From JACKFE01 sp050248735 (GTDB lineage Bacteria > Nitrospirota > Nitrospiria > Nitrospirales > UBA8639): a stretch of DNA of 64,000 nt. The translations under genes and the position numbers were made by a program. Of this stretch, positions 63,854 to 64,000 are shown one piece after another (the first letter of the stretch is position 1; each line of letters begins with the position of its first letter). Below the pieces are notes generated by a model, which saw only the letters and a program-made list of their open reading frames with translations, was not told the DNA's origin and did not search any database. Location: positions 434,001 through 498,000 of the forward strand of contig JBFWRU010000001.1 of the NCBI GenBank assembly GCA_050248735.1. Direction: 5' to 3'.

Positions 63854-63892
63854 AGAAAAGCCCTGCCTTCAGAAACAAGGCAGGGCTTTTCT
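63854..63892. terminator. Strong bidirectional terminator
   Basis: AGAAAAGCCCTGCCTT pairs perfectly with AAGGCAGGGCTTTTCT (16 bp, 7-base loop), with T runs on both strands. It lies downstream of the partial minus-strand gene at 63920 and upstream of the TPR gene, so it ends the transcript of the partial gene. Confidence 0.9.
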
Positions 63893-63919
63893 GGTATATG
63901 CGGCGTTTTTGGCTGGTGT

Positions 63920-64000
63920 ACTAGCGCAAAATCAACAGTTGTCCACCCAAGCCTTTTGGGTCGGAAGGGTTGGTGTATTGTAACAAGTTATTGGCCGTCA
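63920..64000 (-). CDS. 3' end of a minus-strand gene
   Basis: The frame is open from the right window edge to a TAG at 63920-63922. The visible 26 residues read ANNLLQYTNPSDPKGLGG and then end QLLILR. A strong terminator lies just downstream on the same strand, which supports a real gene end. The family cannot be named from this fragment; the rest lies outside the window. Confidence 0.6.

Overview
The window looks like a chromosomal segment of a Gram-negative, envelope-rich bacterium, most likely a Nitrospira-type member of the Nitrospirota. This placement is inferred from gene content: a fused transaldolase/phosphoglucose isomerase, a short NAD-type 6-phosphogluconate dehydrogenase, Tad pilus genes, many PAS/HD-GYP signalling proteins, TPR lipoproteins and roughly balanced base composition. 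No rRNA, tRNA, CRISPR array, insertion sequence or prophage was seen. Genes fill most of the sequence, and both window ends cut a gene.

Layout. 1-5 kb: the 3' end of a PrsW-family membrane protease, a DoxX-like protein, an unknown exported protein and a DEAD-box RNA helicase with a DbpA-type C-terminus. 5-6.1 kb: a TtuA-type tRNA thiolase with its ubiquitin-like sulfur carrier. 6.3-16 kb: central sugar metabolism. Transketolase and a transaldolase-PGI fusion are on the plus strand; G6PDH, 6PGDH and a GH15 glucoamylase-type enzyme are on the minus strand. 16-23.4 kb: AmgK/MurU peptidoglycan recycling, a PAS-GAF-PAS-GGDEF protein, Pal and a CpoB-like protein.

23.5-39.9 kb: a Tad (Flp pilus) locus. 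TadE/TadF-type pseudopilins and a VWA TadG-type protein are on the minus strand. Two Flp pilins, TadV, RcpC, RcpA, a lipoprotein, TadZ, TadA, TadB, TadC and TadD are on the plus strand. A Tat-exported DUF362 protein and an alpha/alpha-toroid protein sit between the two halves. Directly before the first Flp pilin gene, which is only 54 codons long, is a convincing class I cyclic-di-GMP riboswitch followed by a terminator-like hairpin. This is the most interesting regulatory feature in the window. It links pilus expression to the c-di-GMP enzymes nearby: one CGDEF cyclase and two HD-GYP proteins that both lack the usual HDxGK lysine.

40-54 kb: a four-PAS hybrid histidine kinase with an HD-GYP partner, a TPR lipoprotein, a BrkB/YihY membrane protein, a PhoD-like phosphatase with a papain-like neighbour, agmatine-to-putrescine enzymes (AguB, AguA), a beta-hydroxyacid dehydrogenase and a second HD-GYP protein. 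54-64 kb: an exported Lon-like (S16) protease, a HAD phosphatase, a single-domain response regulator, a class 3 lipase, an exported protein with 30-residue tandem repeats, a cytochrome c / small periplasmic protein / Slp lipoprotein operon, an APH-P-loop fusion kinase, a TPR protein, a strong bidirectional terminator and the 3' end of another gene.
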